Shown here: piece after piece, positions 9,324 to 18,666 of the stretch
Layout: each line of letters opens with the position of its first letter
Position numbering within the stretch: position 1 is the first letter of the stretch
The notes under the pieces: model-generated
Database searches by the model: none
What the model saw: the letters and a program-made list of their open reading frames with translations, nothing else
Told to the model about the DNA's origin: nothing
Assembly: GCA_013298665.1 (NCBI GenBank)
Contig: JAAFIK010000017.1
Coordinates: 21,217-85,216 of the forward strand
Direction of reading: 5' to 3'
From: Chitinophagales bacterium
GTDB lineage: Bacteria; Bacteroidota; Bacteroidia; Chitinophagales; Chitinophagaceae
Length of the DNA stretch: 64,000 nt
Position numbers and translations under genes: made by a program

Positions 9324-10067
9324 CTATAAACTGGTTGGAGAAATGATAACACCTGTTGTGTAAGGCCAATTTATTGTATAGCTGTTGCCGGTTTTAACAA
9401 TTGTTCCTGAATAAGTCGTACCATTAAAATTAATGGTAAGCGTACTCGTACCACTCGCAACAGGATATAAATAACTAAACCCGCCTGCCTTTGCTGTTCC
9501 CGCAGTACAACCAGCAGGTACAGATACTCCGGTGAAGTTAATTCCGTAGCTGTTTGTTCCTGAAGTAAAGGTTGACAACAAGGAATTGCTTAAGCATGTA
9601 TAGCTATTAGTGGTTAAAGCAGATAAAATCAAGCCTGAAGCAGAACCGGAGTCCATCCTTGATGCTGTAATTTTAATTACTTCCCCTGCAGAAAATGATA
9701 ATGTGGTTGAGGGAGTTCCGCCACCGCCACTACCGCCGCCTGTGTAACTTGAATCTGAAACAGAAACAGACCTGGAAGCAGAAACATTTCCTGCAACAGC
9801 AGTAACAACGTAATTACCCTTTGCCCCGAACATTATTGATGCCTGGTTTCCACTGGCATTAATTTGTGTATTGGCGGAAGGATTTACACTCCAGTTTACT
9901 GTGCTCCCGGCAGGTTGCGATAATGTAAATAGCACCGGTTCACCTTTTTTAACTAAACTGGTTTTGGTAGCATCTAAGCCGGCAGTACCAATAGTATCAT
10001 TTTTTTTGCAGGCCATAAAGCCAATTGTCAGCAGTAACCCTAAGGTCAAGATTTTTACTTTTTTCAT
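9324..10067 (-). CDS. Lipoprotein with an Ig/PKD-like domain, function unknown
   Basis: 247 residues. Lipoprotein signal peptide with lipobox TIGFMAC (Cys20), followed by KK rather than an acidic surface-export signal. Residues about 30-110 look like an Ig/PKD-like beta sandwich (VLFTLSQPAGSTVNWSVNPS and GNYVVTAVAGNVSASRSV). A Gly/Ser linker (GGGSGGGGTPS) leads to a second beta-rich domain to the C-terminus. Two cysteines in the second domain (YTCLSNSLLS and PAGCTAG) may form a disulfide. Own terminator; upstream is 365 bp without genes. I do not recognise a specific family. Confidence 0.7.
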   Translation of the reverse strand: MKKVKILTLGLLLTIGFMACKKNDTIGTAGLDATKTSLVKKGEPVLFTLSQPAGSTVNWSVNPSANTQINASGNQASIMFGAKGNYVVTAVAGNVSASRSVSVSDSSYTGGGSGGGGTPSTTLSFSAGEVIKITASRMDSGSASGLILSALTTNSYTCLSNSLLSTFTSGTNSYGINFTGVSVPAGCTAGTAKAGGFSYLYPVASGTSTLTINFNGTTYSGTIVKTGNSYTINWPYTTGVIISPTSL

Positions 10068-10263
10068 TTTGTAATTGCTTTTAATTGAATAAACTTATTT
10101 GTCTGATAGATAAACTACAGGAGGATAACAAAAGGTTAGGTCGGGTCAGAATTATTTTAGCGTACAGCAACGAAAGGGGGTAGCACTAAGCGGGTGGACA
10201 GTAGCAGTTTGTTGAGTAAATATATTTGTAACAGTAATAAATAACTAATTTATCCCAAAAGTA

Positions 10264-10385
10264 AAATGGATCACAAAAACACTAAGAACCACGAAGTGCA
10301 CAAAGAAAATCTTACAGGTTTTCCTGCCCTCGTGCTCTTTATGACGGCTTTGCGCCCTTTGTGTTCCCTTACGAAAAGGACTTTT
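10264..10385. repeat. REP-like imperfect inverted repeat
   Basis: The left arm (about 10270-10300: CACTAAGAACCACGAAG, then GCACAAAG) and the inverse of the right arm (ATAAAGAGCACGAGGGCA) are related. They flank a central hairpin (GAAAA ... TTTTC). A further unit lies to the right (inverse strand: ACACAAAGGGCGCAAAGCCG). The A-rich 'ACTAAGAACAC-ACGAAG' wording is typical of dispersed intergenic repeats in many bacteria. The rest of 10068-10432 shows no gene. Confidence 0.55.
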
Positions 10386-10432
10386 GAGATAAGTTCTGGT
10401 CATATTTTTCTGCCACAGGGAATGCGGTTAGC

Positions 10433-11473
10433 TTAAACCTCGGTGGTTTTTTGTTTAATATAGTCCAGCACCCTCCATGTTTCCAGCAGCATTAAAGCAG
10501 CGCTTTTATTTGCATTTGCACTGCCACTAACAAGCTTGATAAACTCCCGTAGTTCATTGTAGTATCCATGCAGGTAAACAGGGTTTTGCTCAAGTACAGG
10601 TGCGCCATTGTTCACATTCAACAGTTCAATGTACTCGGGCTTCCGGCTAAATATTTTTTCTGCGGGAATGGAGAAAACACCACCTTTTTTCTTTCTAATG
10701 ATAATTTCACCGGGGTAAGTTGCTGTTGCGGTCTTATCCGGATAATTAATGGATATTTTGTCTGTAAAACTCTTCCAGCTATAGGCAGTAGACAGTTCAA
10801 CATTACCGATTACTCCGCTCTCATGCAGGATGTTTATTGCATAACTGATATTGTGGCCGCCGGTACGTGAAAGGATATTTATTCTGCTTACGCTTCCGAA
10901 AAGAAAAACAATATTATCAACAGCATGTGAAAAGAGTTCATACAATGCATCTCCCTCAGGGTATGAACCTGTGAGGTATTGATAATTATACGACAGGGCA
11001 TTGGCAGATTTCTTCAGGTATTCATTTACTATGCCATACCTTTTTTGAAATGCAATCAGGCATTTAGTCCCACCCGTTTCATCAAGTTGTTTTAATTCTG
11101 ACATGCTGAAACAAGGAGGCTTTTCTAAAAAAACATATTTGCCTGCTTTTAATGCTGCCATGGCATATTGGAAATGAAGCGAAGGTTTTGTGCAGATAAA
11201 AACAGCTTTTACAGCGTCATCGGTTAAAATGGTTTCAATATTTGTGCAGGGTTGGCACCCTGGAAATCGCTGTGCAGCCATTCCGGCAACTTCTGCATCT
11301 CTTGAATAAATATATTTTACCGGGATACCCAGATAATGCAGACAGGGAAATAGATTTTGACGGCTGTGGCTTCCCACCCCGATAAAAGCAAAAAAATCTC
11401 CCTGCCGGTGAACAATGCCCAAAGAGGTTTTCCTGCGCAGATTCTTTAGTTGGTTAATAAGTTTGTCCTGCAT
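10433..11473 (-). CDS. Gfo/Idh/MocA-family oxidoreductase
   Basis: 346 residues. N-terminal Rossmann fold with FAFIGVGSHSRQ at 29-39 (Gly-x-Gly pattern partly altered to GVGSHS). The substrate-side lysine motif is FLEKPPC (Lys118), the 'EKP' hallmark of the family. The C-terminal mixed sheet domain (about 130-320) includes LIAFQKRYG and YELFSHAVDNIVFLFG. These enzymes oxidise or reduce sugar or cyclitol hydroxyls with NAD(P). The gene starts 14 bp after the radical SAM gene, so both should be co-transcribed with the small peptide gene upstream. Substrate unknown. Confidence 0.88.
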   Translation of the reverse strand: MQDKLINQLKNLRRKTSLGIVHRQGDFFAFIGVGSHSRQNLFPCLHYLGIPVKYIYSRDAEVAGMAAQRFPGCQPCTNIETILTDDAVKAVFICTKPSLHFQYAMAALKAGKYVFLEKPPCFSMSELKQLDETGGTKCLIAFQKRYGIVNEYLKKSANALSYNYQYLTGSYPEGDALYELFSHAVDNIVFLFGSVSRINILSRTGGHNISYAINILHESGVIGNVELSTAYSWKSFTDKISINYPDKTATATYPGEIIIRKKKGGVFSIPAEKIFSRKPEYIELLNVNNGAPVLEQNPVYLHGYYNELREFIKLVSGSANANKSAALMLLETWRVLDYIKQKTTEV

Positions 11474-11487
11474 TTGTACTGTTTCTG

Positions 11488-12666
11488 TTACTTGCTTTCA
11501 GAAATATAATTCTTATAAGAAGTATTCTCAGTTTCGCACCATTGATAATAACCTAAAAGTTTTTTTGTAGCATTTCGTCCAAACATTTTTTCAAAATTCC
11601 TGAACAGCACAATATCATACTTACGGTGAAAATTTATCCAGCATTTATTGCAGTTATGCACATAGTACTCCTGTGTTTTCTTCACGGCTACATCGTTAAT
11701 AATTTCATCAAGGGATGTACTGTTTACATTTCCCAGCATAACATCCAGGTTCTGACAAATAGGGACATCTCCGTTTGGTAAAATAACGAGGTTGTCCCGG
11801 ATAGAATAGCAGGGCAATACCAGATCTCCCTTTTTCCATTCTTCATAAAGCACAATGAAATCGTAGTTTTCTTTAAACTGACTGATTTTCTCATAAATTA
11901 ATTTTCTATCAAAGGGTTTTTGCAAAGTATCAGTGGCTTTTGAAGAAGGCGGCGTGTTGTTTTTTATACCCACCATATTTTTCAGTTCAGAAACCTTGAG
12001 TGGCTCTTTTATTTTCAGCGAAGAAACCTCATTAGTGTGCGCTTCATCAATGGTGTCAAAAAAGGCGATATTATTGTAAATACCGATACGCAAATCAAGG
12101 CTGTATTTTTTACACACTTCCGCCACATGAAACATATCATCAAAACCATTGTATGGCGACAGCGTAAACATTACAGAAACAGGAACTGTTTGATGAAGTG
12201 ACTCTATTACTTTTATCACCTTTTTGTATCCGTCTTTTCCCCGCATATACAAATAAGTTTCTTCTGTTCCATCAAGAGAAATAAATAACCGCCTTGGTTT
12301 GTATTTCCCTGCTAATGTAATTAACCTTTCTGGTTGTAAACAATTTGAAAGCAGGTCGTAGTTCTTATGATTAAGGCTGAACCATTCCAATATTTCTTCA
12401 GCTTCAGGATGCAATAGAAACTCACCGCCCTCCAGCCCAACGTTCGTATTCTGAGTAACACAGGAACTCTTCATTATTTCCAGTATTTTACTCGTGGGCA
12501 TATACACAATTGGGCGTTTAGCCCAAATAAGACAATGTTTGCATCGGGAATCGCATATATCAGTTGCGTAAAACATCAGTTTACTCAACTTCTTTTTGGA
12601 AGAAGGCAGGTATTGCTGCTTCAAAAAGTTAACACCCTTGGCCAAGTAATCAGTTGCTGTATACAT
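11488..12666 (-). CDS. Radical SAM protein with SPASM-like C-terminus
   Basis: 392 residues. The [4Fe-4S]-SAM motif is CDSRCKHC (Cys38, Cys42, Cys45; C-x3-C-x2-C) preceded by LMFYATD. The barrel has GLEGGEFLLHPE, the usual 'GGEPLL' position, and RRLFISLDGTEETY. The C-terminal part has LPCYSIRDNLVILPNGDVPI then CQNLDVMLGN and HNCNKCWINFHRK, which looks like a SPASM/twitch auxiliary cluster. Such proteins modify peptides or small molecules. It follows a 37-codon membrane-peptide gene by 10 bp and precedes a Gfo/Idh gene by 14 bp. The true substrate is not evident. Confidence 0.9.
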   Translation of the reverse strand: MYTATDYLAKGVNFLKQQYLPSSKKKLSKLMFYATDICDSRCKHCLIWAKRPIVYMPTSKILEIMKSSCVTQNTNVGLEGGEFLLHPEAEEILEWFSLNHKNYDLLSNCLQPERLITLAGKYKPRRLFISLDGTEETYLYMRGKDGYKKVIKVIESLHQTVPVSVMFTLSPYNGFDDMFHVAEVCKKYSLDLRIGIYNNIAFFDTIDEAHTNEVSSLKIKEPLKVSELKNMVGIKNNTPPSSKATDTLQKPFDRKLIYEKISQFKENYDFIVLYEEWKKGDLVLPCYSIRDNLVILPNGDVPICQNLDVMLGNVNSTSLDEIINDVAVKKTQEYYVHNCNKCWINFHRKYDIVLFRNFEKMFGRNATKKLLGYYQWCETENTSYKNYISESK

Positions 12667-12676
12667 TTAGTCGATT

Positions 12677-12790
12677 TTATATTAAGTAGATTAGGGTAGC
12701 TATGAGAAAACCGATTCCCGTGATGGCTATAATAAGATAGTAGATTGCTTTTGCAAGAAGCCACCATTTCTCTTCTTCATTATTATACAT
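12677..12790 (-). CDS. Small single-pass membrane peptide (37 aa), upstream of radical SAM gene
   Basis: ATG at 12790 to TAA at 12677, 37 residues. An acidic N-terminus (MYNNEEEKWW) is followed by one strongly hydrophobic helix of about 24 residues ending IATLIYLI. The frame is open 57 bases further upstream (reading SESFKNQNQLSKENK) but without another ATG. The stop is 10 bp before the radical SAM start, the same tight spacing seen between the next two genes, and the A-rich leader AAAGAAAATAAG fits a Bacteroidota start. Could be a membrane partner of, or less likely a substrate of, the radical SAM enzyme. No homology recognised. Confidence 0.55.
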   Translation of the reverse strand: MYNNEEEKWWLLAKAIYYLIIAITGIGFLIATLIYLI

Positions 12791-13356
12791 CTTATTTTCT
12801 TTACTGAGCTGATTCTGATTTTTAAATGATTCGCTGCAGGACAATAATTACTCCACACTAATTCATGTAAACCATGTATGAATAAGTAAAGCAACTGATG
12901 CAGACCAGTTTAGAAAATGAATCCTCGTGCAGATAGATGTACTACAGAGAATGCAAGAAAGGTTAGGTATTGGCAAAGGTTTACTTTGGCAGGTATGGAG
13001 TGTTTGTAAAGCAGTAGTTTAACAGGCTTTTAGTTTTAGGAAAGAATTTAGGCATTAGACTAAACCAGCAGAAATAGGAAGAAAAGTAGATGCGACTTTT
13101 TTTCATTGATAGTAGAACATCGGCTGGTTAGGGTGACGTACAACAAAAATAAATGTACGCACCTTTTATTGTGACAAATTAGGGTTTACTTCACAATTTA
13201 TCCCAAAAGGGGAATATGCGAGCCTTTTCGGCTATAAAATAACATATTATAAAAAAACACAAGGGGAATTGCCGCACTTTTTACAGGTTCAAATCTTCCA
13301 ACTCCCTTCTATTTTATTTAAATCTCTTGTGGTTGCCCCAACTGAGTACTGCTCTC
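12791..13356. other. Gene-free AT-rich stretch
   Basis: No convincing gene on either strand. It is A/T-rich with scattered stops. A small inverted pair CGTAC...GTACG flanks an A-rich loop near 13135-13155. The stretch probably holds the promoter of the peptide/radical SAM/oxidoreductase operon, but I see no clear TAnnTTTG box facing it. Confidence 0.4.
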
Positions 13357-13464
13357 CCTCCTGCTCCTACTCCAGGAGGATACGCCCAGACCATCCCCCT
13401 TTTCCACCCCTGTTCCGATAGTGATCACCCACTGATATCCCACTTCCCTTTACAGTGGGATATC
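13357..13464. repeat. Two adjacent perfect hairpins in a C-rich intergenic segment
   Basis: Hairpin 1: CCTCCTG (13357-13363) with CAGGAGG (13373-13379). Hairpin 2: GATATCCCACT (13434-13444) with AGTGGGATATC (13454-13464), an 11-bp perfect stem with a 9-base loop. Both lie in an unusually C-rich stretch on the plus strand, about 90 bp before the end of the amidohydrolase gene. They could be structured RNA, a terminator-like element or a REP unit. Confidence 0.5.
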
Positions 13465-13554
13465 CTACCTTTTGCCCACCCTTTGCCATGGTTAGGCATA
13501 AGATATTGAGACGATAGTATCAGGGACCCCCTCCCCATACTGCTTATCCTGCTG

Positions 13555-14706
13555 CTACCCCAAACGATCAACCCGCCGTATGGTCAGCCATTCATCATCC
13601 AGCAGCACTACGCCCGGTGTTTTGCCCGTATCAAAACTACCCAAATCGTCTTCCATACCCAGCGCAAGGGCACCATTAAGGGTGGCCCATTGCAGAAGCG
13701 TTGCGGGGGGCAGGCCGGGGCAGGCCGAAAGCAGGGTGTTCAACTCGGCCAGTATGCTGAGGCTGTTATTACTGGCAAGACTATCCGTACCCAGGCAGAG
13801 CCGGATATTGTGCTGGCGCAGCAATGCTACAGGAGGGAGTTTTTGCTGTATATACTGATTGGCATTCGGACACAGACAGCAAAATGTACCTGCCGGCAGG
13901 AGAGCAGCATCGATAGCCGTCATGGCCACATTGTGTACAAGCAGCAGGTGCCTGAGTCCGGTAAACCGGGGCAGACAGGCCGCAAGAGCCGATTGACCCG
14001 TTGGGGTAAAAAAGTCAATATCGATACCCAGTGTCTTATACAGGCGCAGGAAATCGCCTGACTTATCCCGGAAGAACGCGTTTTCTGCCGCAGACTCCTG
14101 GTTGTGCATCGACAATATCTGCCCTGCTGCCGACGCATTCACCAGCGAAAACAGCGCCGGCGATACCGAATAGGGGGCATGGGGCACAATCGTATTTAAT
14201 CCCGGATGATGCTGTTCAAATATGGCCCAGACCTCCTTTGCAGCAGCAAAACGGGTAGCAGCAGACGCAGTTACAAAGCCGGTGGTTTCAATAAAGTTTC
14301 GCCAGCGCAGTACACTGTTCTGCTTTATGGCAACCGAATCGGCAGTATTGCAGATATCGCCCACGGCTACAATGCCATTGCTGTACATTTCGTGAATGGC
14401 TGCATCCATCGCAGCGGCTTTAACCTCAGCACCAGCCTCGCGCTGCTGTACTACAGCCAGTAAAAAGTCAACCAGCCCGCTGCCCCTGGGTACTGTTCCT
14501 TTAAGGTGACTGAGTTCCAGGTGGCAATGCGCATTGATAAAGCCCGGGCAGAGTAGGCCGTCAAATTGCCGGATATCATCCCCCGCATCGGCAGCAGGCA
14601 CTATTTCCTGTATCCTGCCGTTGCCATCGGTAATCAGCACCGGGCTGCCGGTGCGGATACGGTAACCATCGAACAACCGGGGAGCCTGAAATTTTTGCCA
14701 GCGCAT
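13555..14706 (-). CDS. Amidohydrolase-family protein (deaminase/chlorohydrolase-like)
   Basis: 383 residues when started at [17 protein letters not shown]; the frame runs 27 codons further upstream into the prfA leader without family character. Metal-binding motif [16 protein letters not shown] (His-x-His), later HNQES, HNVAM and [14 protein letters not shown] supply the remaining His and Asp ligands of the mononuclear amidohydrolase barrel. This resembles the cytosine/adenosine/aminofutalosine deaminase branch; exact substrate unclear. Divergent from prfA. Base composition is back to the GC-richer housekeeping level. Confidence 0.85.
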   Translation of the reverse strand: MRWQKFQAPRLFDGYRIRTGSPVLITDGNGRIQEIVPAADAGDDIRQFDGLLCPGFINAHCHLELSHLKGTVPRGSGLVDFLLAVVQQREAGAEVKAAAMDAAIHEMYSNGIVAVGDICNTADSVAIKQNSVLRWRNFIETTGFVTASAATRFAAAKEVWAIFEQHHPGLNTIVPHAPYSVSPALFSLVNASAAGQILSMHNQESAAENAFFRDKSGDFLRLYKTLGIDIDFFTPTGQSALAACLPRFTGLRHLLLVHNVAMTAIDAALLPAGTFCCLCPNANQYIQQKLPPVALLRQHNIRLCLGTDSLASNNSLSILAELNTLLSACPGLPPATLLQWATLNGALALGMEDDLGSFDTGKTPGVVLLDDEWLTIRRVDRLG

Positions 14707-14830
14707 GCGATGATTTGGTTTAAATTTGCGCCCACCAACAGCAGCAGGCTCCGCAAAGGTATAGCGCTGAAGGGAGTGACACAACAATGACCGGCAGGAT
14801 AACTACCGCCGGTAACCAATTGACCTGAAT

Positions 14831-15895
14831 ATGTTAGATAAATTAGACGCAATAAAGGGAAAGTTTGACGAACTGGGTACAGCACTGACAAACCCGGAGA
14901 TCGTGGCAGACAATAAACGTTTTGCCGCTATCAGTAAGGAATACCGCAGCCTCGAAAAAATTGTGCTCGCACGCAATGAATATGTAAAAACCCTTGAAGA
15001 CATTGAATTCAACAAAGAAGTGCTGAACAGCGATGACGAAGAAATGCGTGACCTTGCCAAACTCGACCTGCCCGTACTGGAAGAGAAAAAGGAAAAGCAG
15101 GAGGCGATGTTGCGGAATATGCTGATTCCTAAAGACCCCTACGATGAGAAAAATGCCATCCTCGAAATAAGGGCGGGAACCGGGGGCGATGAAGCAAGTC
15201 TTTTTGCCGGGAACCTGCTGCGGATGTACCTGAAGTATTGTGAGAAAAAGGGTTGGAAAACAGCAATACTGAGCGAAAGCGAGGGAACAGTAGGGGGGTA
15301 CAAGGAGGTGCAGGTAGAAGTGGTGGGAGATGATGTATATGGTGTACTGAAATTTGAGAGTGGTGTACACCGGGTACAGCGGGTACCCGATACAGAGGCC
15401 AGTGGCCGGGTGCATACCAGCGCAGCCACCGTGGCCGTAATGCCCGAAGCCGAAGAAATTGACTTTGAACTGAAGGAAAGTGACGTAAAGATGGAAACCG
15501 CCCGAAGCGGCGGAGCAGGCGGGCAGAATGTAAATAAGGTGGAGACAAAAGTGTTTCTTACGCACAAGCCTACCGGCATTGTGGTGGTTTGCCAAACAGA
15601 ACGAAGCCAGTTGGGCAACCGCGAGAAAGCAATGAATATGCTCCGTACCAGGCTTTACGATGAAGAAGTGAGAAAAGCCGAGGAGGCCATTGCCCACAAG
15701 CGTAAAAGCCTTGTAAGCACCGGCGACAGGAGCGCCAAGATACGTACGTACAACTACCCGCAGGGACGGGTAACGGATCACCGGATCGGGCTTACGGTGT
15801 ACAACTTAGACAGTGTGCTTAATGGTGAGGTACAGGAGTTTATTGACGCACTGCAGTTTGCCGAGAACGCAGAGAAACTAACCACACAGGGCTAA
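14831..15895 (+). CDS. prfA: Peptide chain release factor 1
   Basis: 354 residues. Recognises UAA and UAG stop codons and triggers peptide release at the ribosome. The catalytic GGQ is at 230-232 in [14 protein letters not shown]. The codon-reading region has [20 protein letters not shown]. Also [16 protein letters not shown] and the C-terminal [16 protein letters not shown], all standard RF1 signatures. The choice of RF1 over RF2 rests on length and the absence of the RF2 frameshift. ATG follows 'ACCTGAAT' with no clear Shine-Dalgarno, usual in this phylum. Confidence 0.96.
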   Translation: MLDKLDAIKGKFDELGTALTNPEIVADNKRFAAISKEYRSLEKIVLARNEYVKTLEDIEFNKEVLNSDDEEMRDLAKLDLPVLEEKKEKQEAMLRNMLIPKDPYDEKNAILEIRAGTGGDEASLFAGNLLRMYLKYCEKKGWKTAILSESEGTVGGYKEVQVEVVGDDVYGVLKFESGVHRVQRVPDTEASGRVHTSAATVAVMPEAEEIDFELKESDVKMETARSGGAGGQNVNKVETKVFLTHKPTGIVVVCQTERSQLGNREKAMNMLRTRLYDEEVRKAEEAIAHKRKSLVSTGDRSAKIRTYNYPQGRVTDHRIGLTVYNLDSVLNGEVQEFIDALQFAENAEKLTTQG

Positions 15896-15995
15896 ACCTG
15901 ACGGTGCATTATTTTCCCGTTAAATCTGCCCAAACTACCAATTTTTTTCTACCTTGGTACCGGCTTAAATATTTTTCACGATTAAAACTATAACG

Positions 15996-16616
15996 ATGTT
16001 AGAGAATCTTTTTAACCTGGTGAAGGAATTTGCAGGCGATGCCGTTGTTAATAACCCCGATGTACCCAATGAACACAATGATGCGGTAACCGCGGAAGCC
16101 ACCAAGACCGTAGCCAGTGGTTTACAAAACCTGATGGCAGGCGGTGGCCTGGAAAATGTGTTGTCTATGTTCAGCGGTGGCAACAACCAGGCTGGCGGCG
16201 GCGGATTAATGAAAAACCCCATCGTGAATATGATGATCGGGCATTTTGCCGGCAAACTGATGAGCAAGTTCGGGCTGGGCAGCAACCAGGCCAGCGGTGT
16301 GGCCGGCAACCTGATTCCCAATGTAATCAGCAACCTGATCAACCGGACCAACGATCCCAACAACAGCAGTTTCAATATCAACAGCATCATTGGCGCGTTA
16401 AGTGGTGGCGGGCAGCAAGCCCAGGCTGCAGGCGGTGGTGGTGGATTTGATTTTCAGAATATCCTCAACAGCTTTACCGGTGGTGGTAATGGCGGTGGCG
16501 GCGGATTGGCCGATATCATCAGCAAAGTAACCAGTGGTGCTCAACAGCAACAGCAGCAACAGGGCGGCGGCGGCGGCGGCGGACTGATGGATATGATCAA
16601 AGGATTTATGGGTTAA
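15996..16616 (+). CDS. Gly/Gln-rich protein of unknown function
   Basis: 206 residues without signal peptide. The N-terminal part is helical and acidic (MLENLFNLVKEFAGDAVVNN), with repeated amphipathic segments such as GLENVLSMFSGGN, NPIVNMMIGHFAGKLMSKFG and SGVAGNLIPNVISNLI. These are reminiscent of DUF937/YidB-like proteins, though I cannot assign it firmly. The last 80 residues are low complexity: Gly runs, a seven-Gln run and GGGGGGGLMDMIKGFMG, coded by CAG/CAA and GGC/GGT repeats (about 16535-16585). Stands alone between prfA and a convergent PPIase gene, ending in a strong terminator. Confidence 0.65.
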   Translation: MLENLFNLVKEFAGDAVVNNPDVPNEHNDAVTAEATKTVASGLQNLMAGGGLENVLSMFSGGNNQAGGGGLMKNPIVNMMIGHFAGKLMSKFGLGSNQASGVAGNLIPNVISNLINRTNDPNNSSFNINSIIGALSGGGQQAQAAGGGGGFDFQNILNSFTGGGNGGGGGLADIISKVTSGAQQQQQQQGGGGGGGLMDMIKGFMG

Positions 16617-16652
16617 GCCAACCGGTCGGATCAATAAAATATAATTATTATA

Positions 16653-16684
16653 GAACAGGCGACCGTATAAAGGGTCGCCTGTTC
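16653..16684. terminator. Bidirectional hairpin between convergent genes
   Basis: A 12-bp perfect stem, GAACAGGCGACC (16653-16664) and its complement at 16673-16684, with an 8-base loop, between the stop codons of the Gly/Gln-rich protein gene and the PPIase gene. Flanks are A/T-rich but with no long T run, so strength is uncertain. Confidence 0.65.
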
Positions 16685-16706
16685 CATAATAAAACTGTTG
16701 CGCTAT

Positions 16707-18644
16707 TTATTTAAGCAGGGTTTTAAATACTGCTTCATCAATTTTAACAGGGTATTTTTTCCTGAGTACATCCACCCACTCCTCTTCAAGTTGTAACTGA
16801 TAATCATTGATCACAAGACCGCGGGCCTCCTCAAAACTCCTCTGCTGCCCGGCTGGATACAGACGCAGTATCTTCACAAAAATTGCTGTACCATCCGTAT
16901 TATTAACCAGGGGTTCTCCAATCATACCTGGGGTGGCTTTTGTGCCTTCGGCCAGGGGTACCTGGTTAAGTTCATACCTGGCAGAGTCGGCCTGTATAGC
17001 GCCCGAAGAAGAATCGGCAACCGCTTTCCAGGACCAGCCGTTTTTGAGTAATGCAATGCCATCAGTTGCGGCTTTGCTGTTGCTGCAATTGAACACCAGC
17101 ACATCCGCGCTTTCCGGCCAGAGATAACTGCTCTTCTTATTCCTGTACAATTTTGTCAGACCTGCAGAGTCATTTGCAGCCTTACTCCACACATTACGCT
17201 CCATGATTTCAAAAAGCATATTGCCTTCCCTGAACTCCTGCATCTGGTATTTAAAGTCTGGGTTGTATTCTTCCAGGTGCTTTTTGTAGTATTCCAATGC
17301 CGTAGCTTCCTTATATTTCTGCAGCAGATCGGTATTGGACTCATTGCGGTACAATTCGGAAGACTTATAATCATACACAAAATTCAGAAAGTCGCCTGCG
17401 GTTATACTGCTTTTAGTAAAGGAAAAGATGGGCTTATTACTGATGGCAAAACCGCGGATCGCCGTTGGTGCCATGCCTGGTTTTACGCTATCAGCCATCC
17501 GGAAAAGATCTGCATCCTTCACCCGCAGGTTACGTTTATAACCAACCTTTACAATAACATCGCGGATGAATTTTTCTCTGGCGGCTGCCACCCGGTCATC
17601 CTGCAATACTTTTTGCTTCAGCTCATATTGATAACCGGCATCATTAGGATCGGAGGGGGTCGGCACCTGGCTGATCCGTTTTACAATATGGTAACCAAAG
17701 GGGGTTAGGATGGGCTTTGAAATTTCACCGTCTTTCTTCAATTTAAATACTTCATTCTCAAAAGAAGCGTCAAAACGTCCGGTACCAAATTCAGGGAGTT
17801 CACCACCGTTCAGGTACGTAAGTTTATCCTGGCTGAACTCTTTGGCGAGTGTTGCAAAATTGCCTCCTTTAGCCAATTCACGACCCAGAGAATCTGCTTT
17901 GGCTTTGTAATCGTCGGCACTGAAAGAGGTACCCTCAGGTGGAAAAGCCAGCAATATCTGTGCTACCTTCCATTTACCGGCACTCTTTCTTTCATCCACC
18001 ACTTTAAAAATATGCCAACCCGATTTAGAGCGGTAAGGCTGACTCGCTTCCCCCGGCTTTAATCCGAAAATAACCGTTTCATATTGATAAGGCAGTGAAA
18101 ACCCGGTTATAAAACCAAGATCAGCTTGTTTTACAGGAAACCCTTTACCCGACACTTCACTGGCAATACCCCCATAATTGGTATTGCCTTTTTTAAGGGC
18201 CTCATACACTTCCCCGATGGCTTTCACCGCACGAAGCGTATCTGTGGCCAACATTTTCGTGTCAACTGCCGCATAGAAATGTATCACCCGCAAGTCTTTC
18301 TGGCTGCGGTCAAATGCCTCTTTAACCAATTCATTTACGCCATGTTCGTCATTCATATAACTCTCCTGCACCTGGTTGCGGAAATTGGCCACATCAGCCT
18401 TCAGGGTTTCGAGTGTATCAAGCCTCAATACAGATGCCGCCTTTACTTTCAGCTTAAACCGGATGTAGAGATCGAGGTATTCACGCAGTGCCTTCTCCTT
18501 ATCGGTAACGGGGGTTTTATTTTTATTATAGGCACGCAACAACTCTTGCGGATCCACTTTATCACCGCCGTAAGTAAAAATGGGTTGTGCCGAAGCCATT
18601 ACTCCGGTAAGCACAAATGCCAGCAAAAAAAATAATTTTCTCAT
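16707..18644 (-). CDS. Periplasmic peptidyl-prolyl isomerase (parvulin, SurA/PrsA-like)
   Basis: 645 residues. Signal peptide MRKLFFLLAFVLTGVMASAQ. A helical N-domain is followed by two consecutive parvulin domains, about 130-225 (DLRVIHFYAAV to GWHIFKVVDERK) and 228-335 (KVAQILLAFPPEG to FGYHIVKRISQ), and a long C-terminal helical region. A typical Bacteroidota periplasmic foldase that assists outer-membrane and secreted proteins. Starts 22 bp after the upstream thioredoxin-like gene, so the two periplasmic folding/redox proteins are probably co-transcribed. Confidence 0.88.
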   Translation of the reverse strand: MRKLFFLLAFVLTGVMASAQPIFTYGGDKVDPQELLRAYNKNKTPVTDKEKALREYLDLYIRFKLKVKAASVLRLDTLETLKADVANFRNQVQESYMNDEHGVNELVKEAFDRSQKDLRVIHFYAAVDTKMLATDTLRAVKAIGEVYEALKKGNTNYGGIASEVSGKGFPVKQADLGFITGFSLPYQYETVIFGLKPGEASQPYRSKSGWHIFKVVDERKSAGKWKVAQILLAFPPEGTSFSADDYKAKADSLGRELAKGGNFATLAKEFSQDKLTYLNGGELPEFGTGRFDASFENEVFKLKKDGEISKPILTPFGYHIVKRISQVPTPSDPNDAGYQYELKQKVLQDDRVAAAREKFIRDVIVKVGYKRNLRVKDADLFRMADSVKPGMAPTAIRGFAISNKPIFSFTKSSITAGDFLNFVYDYKSSELYRNESNTDLLQKYKEATALEYYKKHLEEYNPDFKYQMQEFREGNMLFEIMERNVWSKAANDSAGLTKLYRNKKSSYLWPESADVLVFNCSNSKAATDGIALLKNGWSWKAVADSSSGAIQADSARYELNQVPLAEGTKATPGMIGEPLVNNTDGTAIFVKILRLYPAGQQRSFEEARGLVINDYQLQLEEEWVDVLRKKYPVKIDEAVFKTLLK

Positions 18645-18666
18645 AATCTGTTCTGTTAGTGTTTTA

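Noticed and set aside
13327..13509. 60-codon Pro-rich frame near the hairpins
   Set aside because: Pro/His-rich translation of C-rich DNA, no start signal or family; the region is better explained by hairpins.
14843..15781. 312-codon minus-strand frame over prfA
   Set aside because: Antisense shadow of prfA, rich in His, Phe and Cys, no family character.
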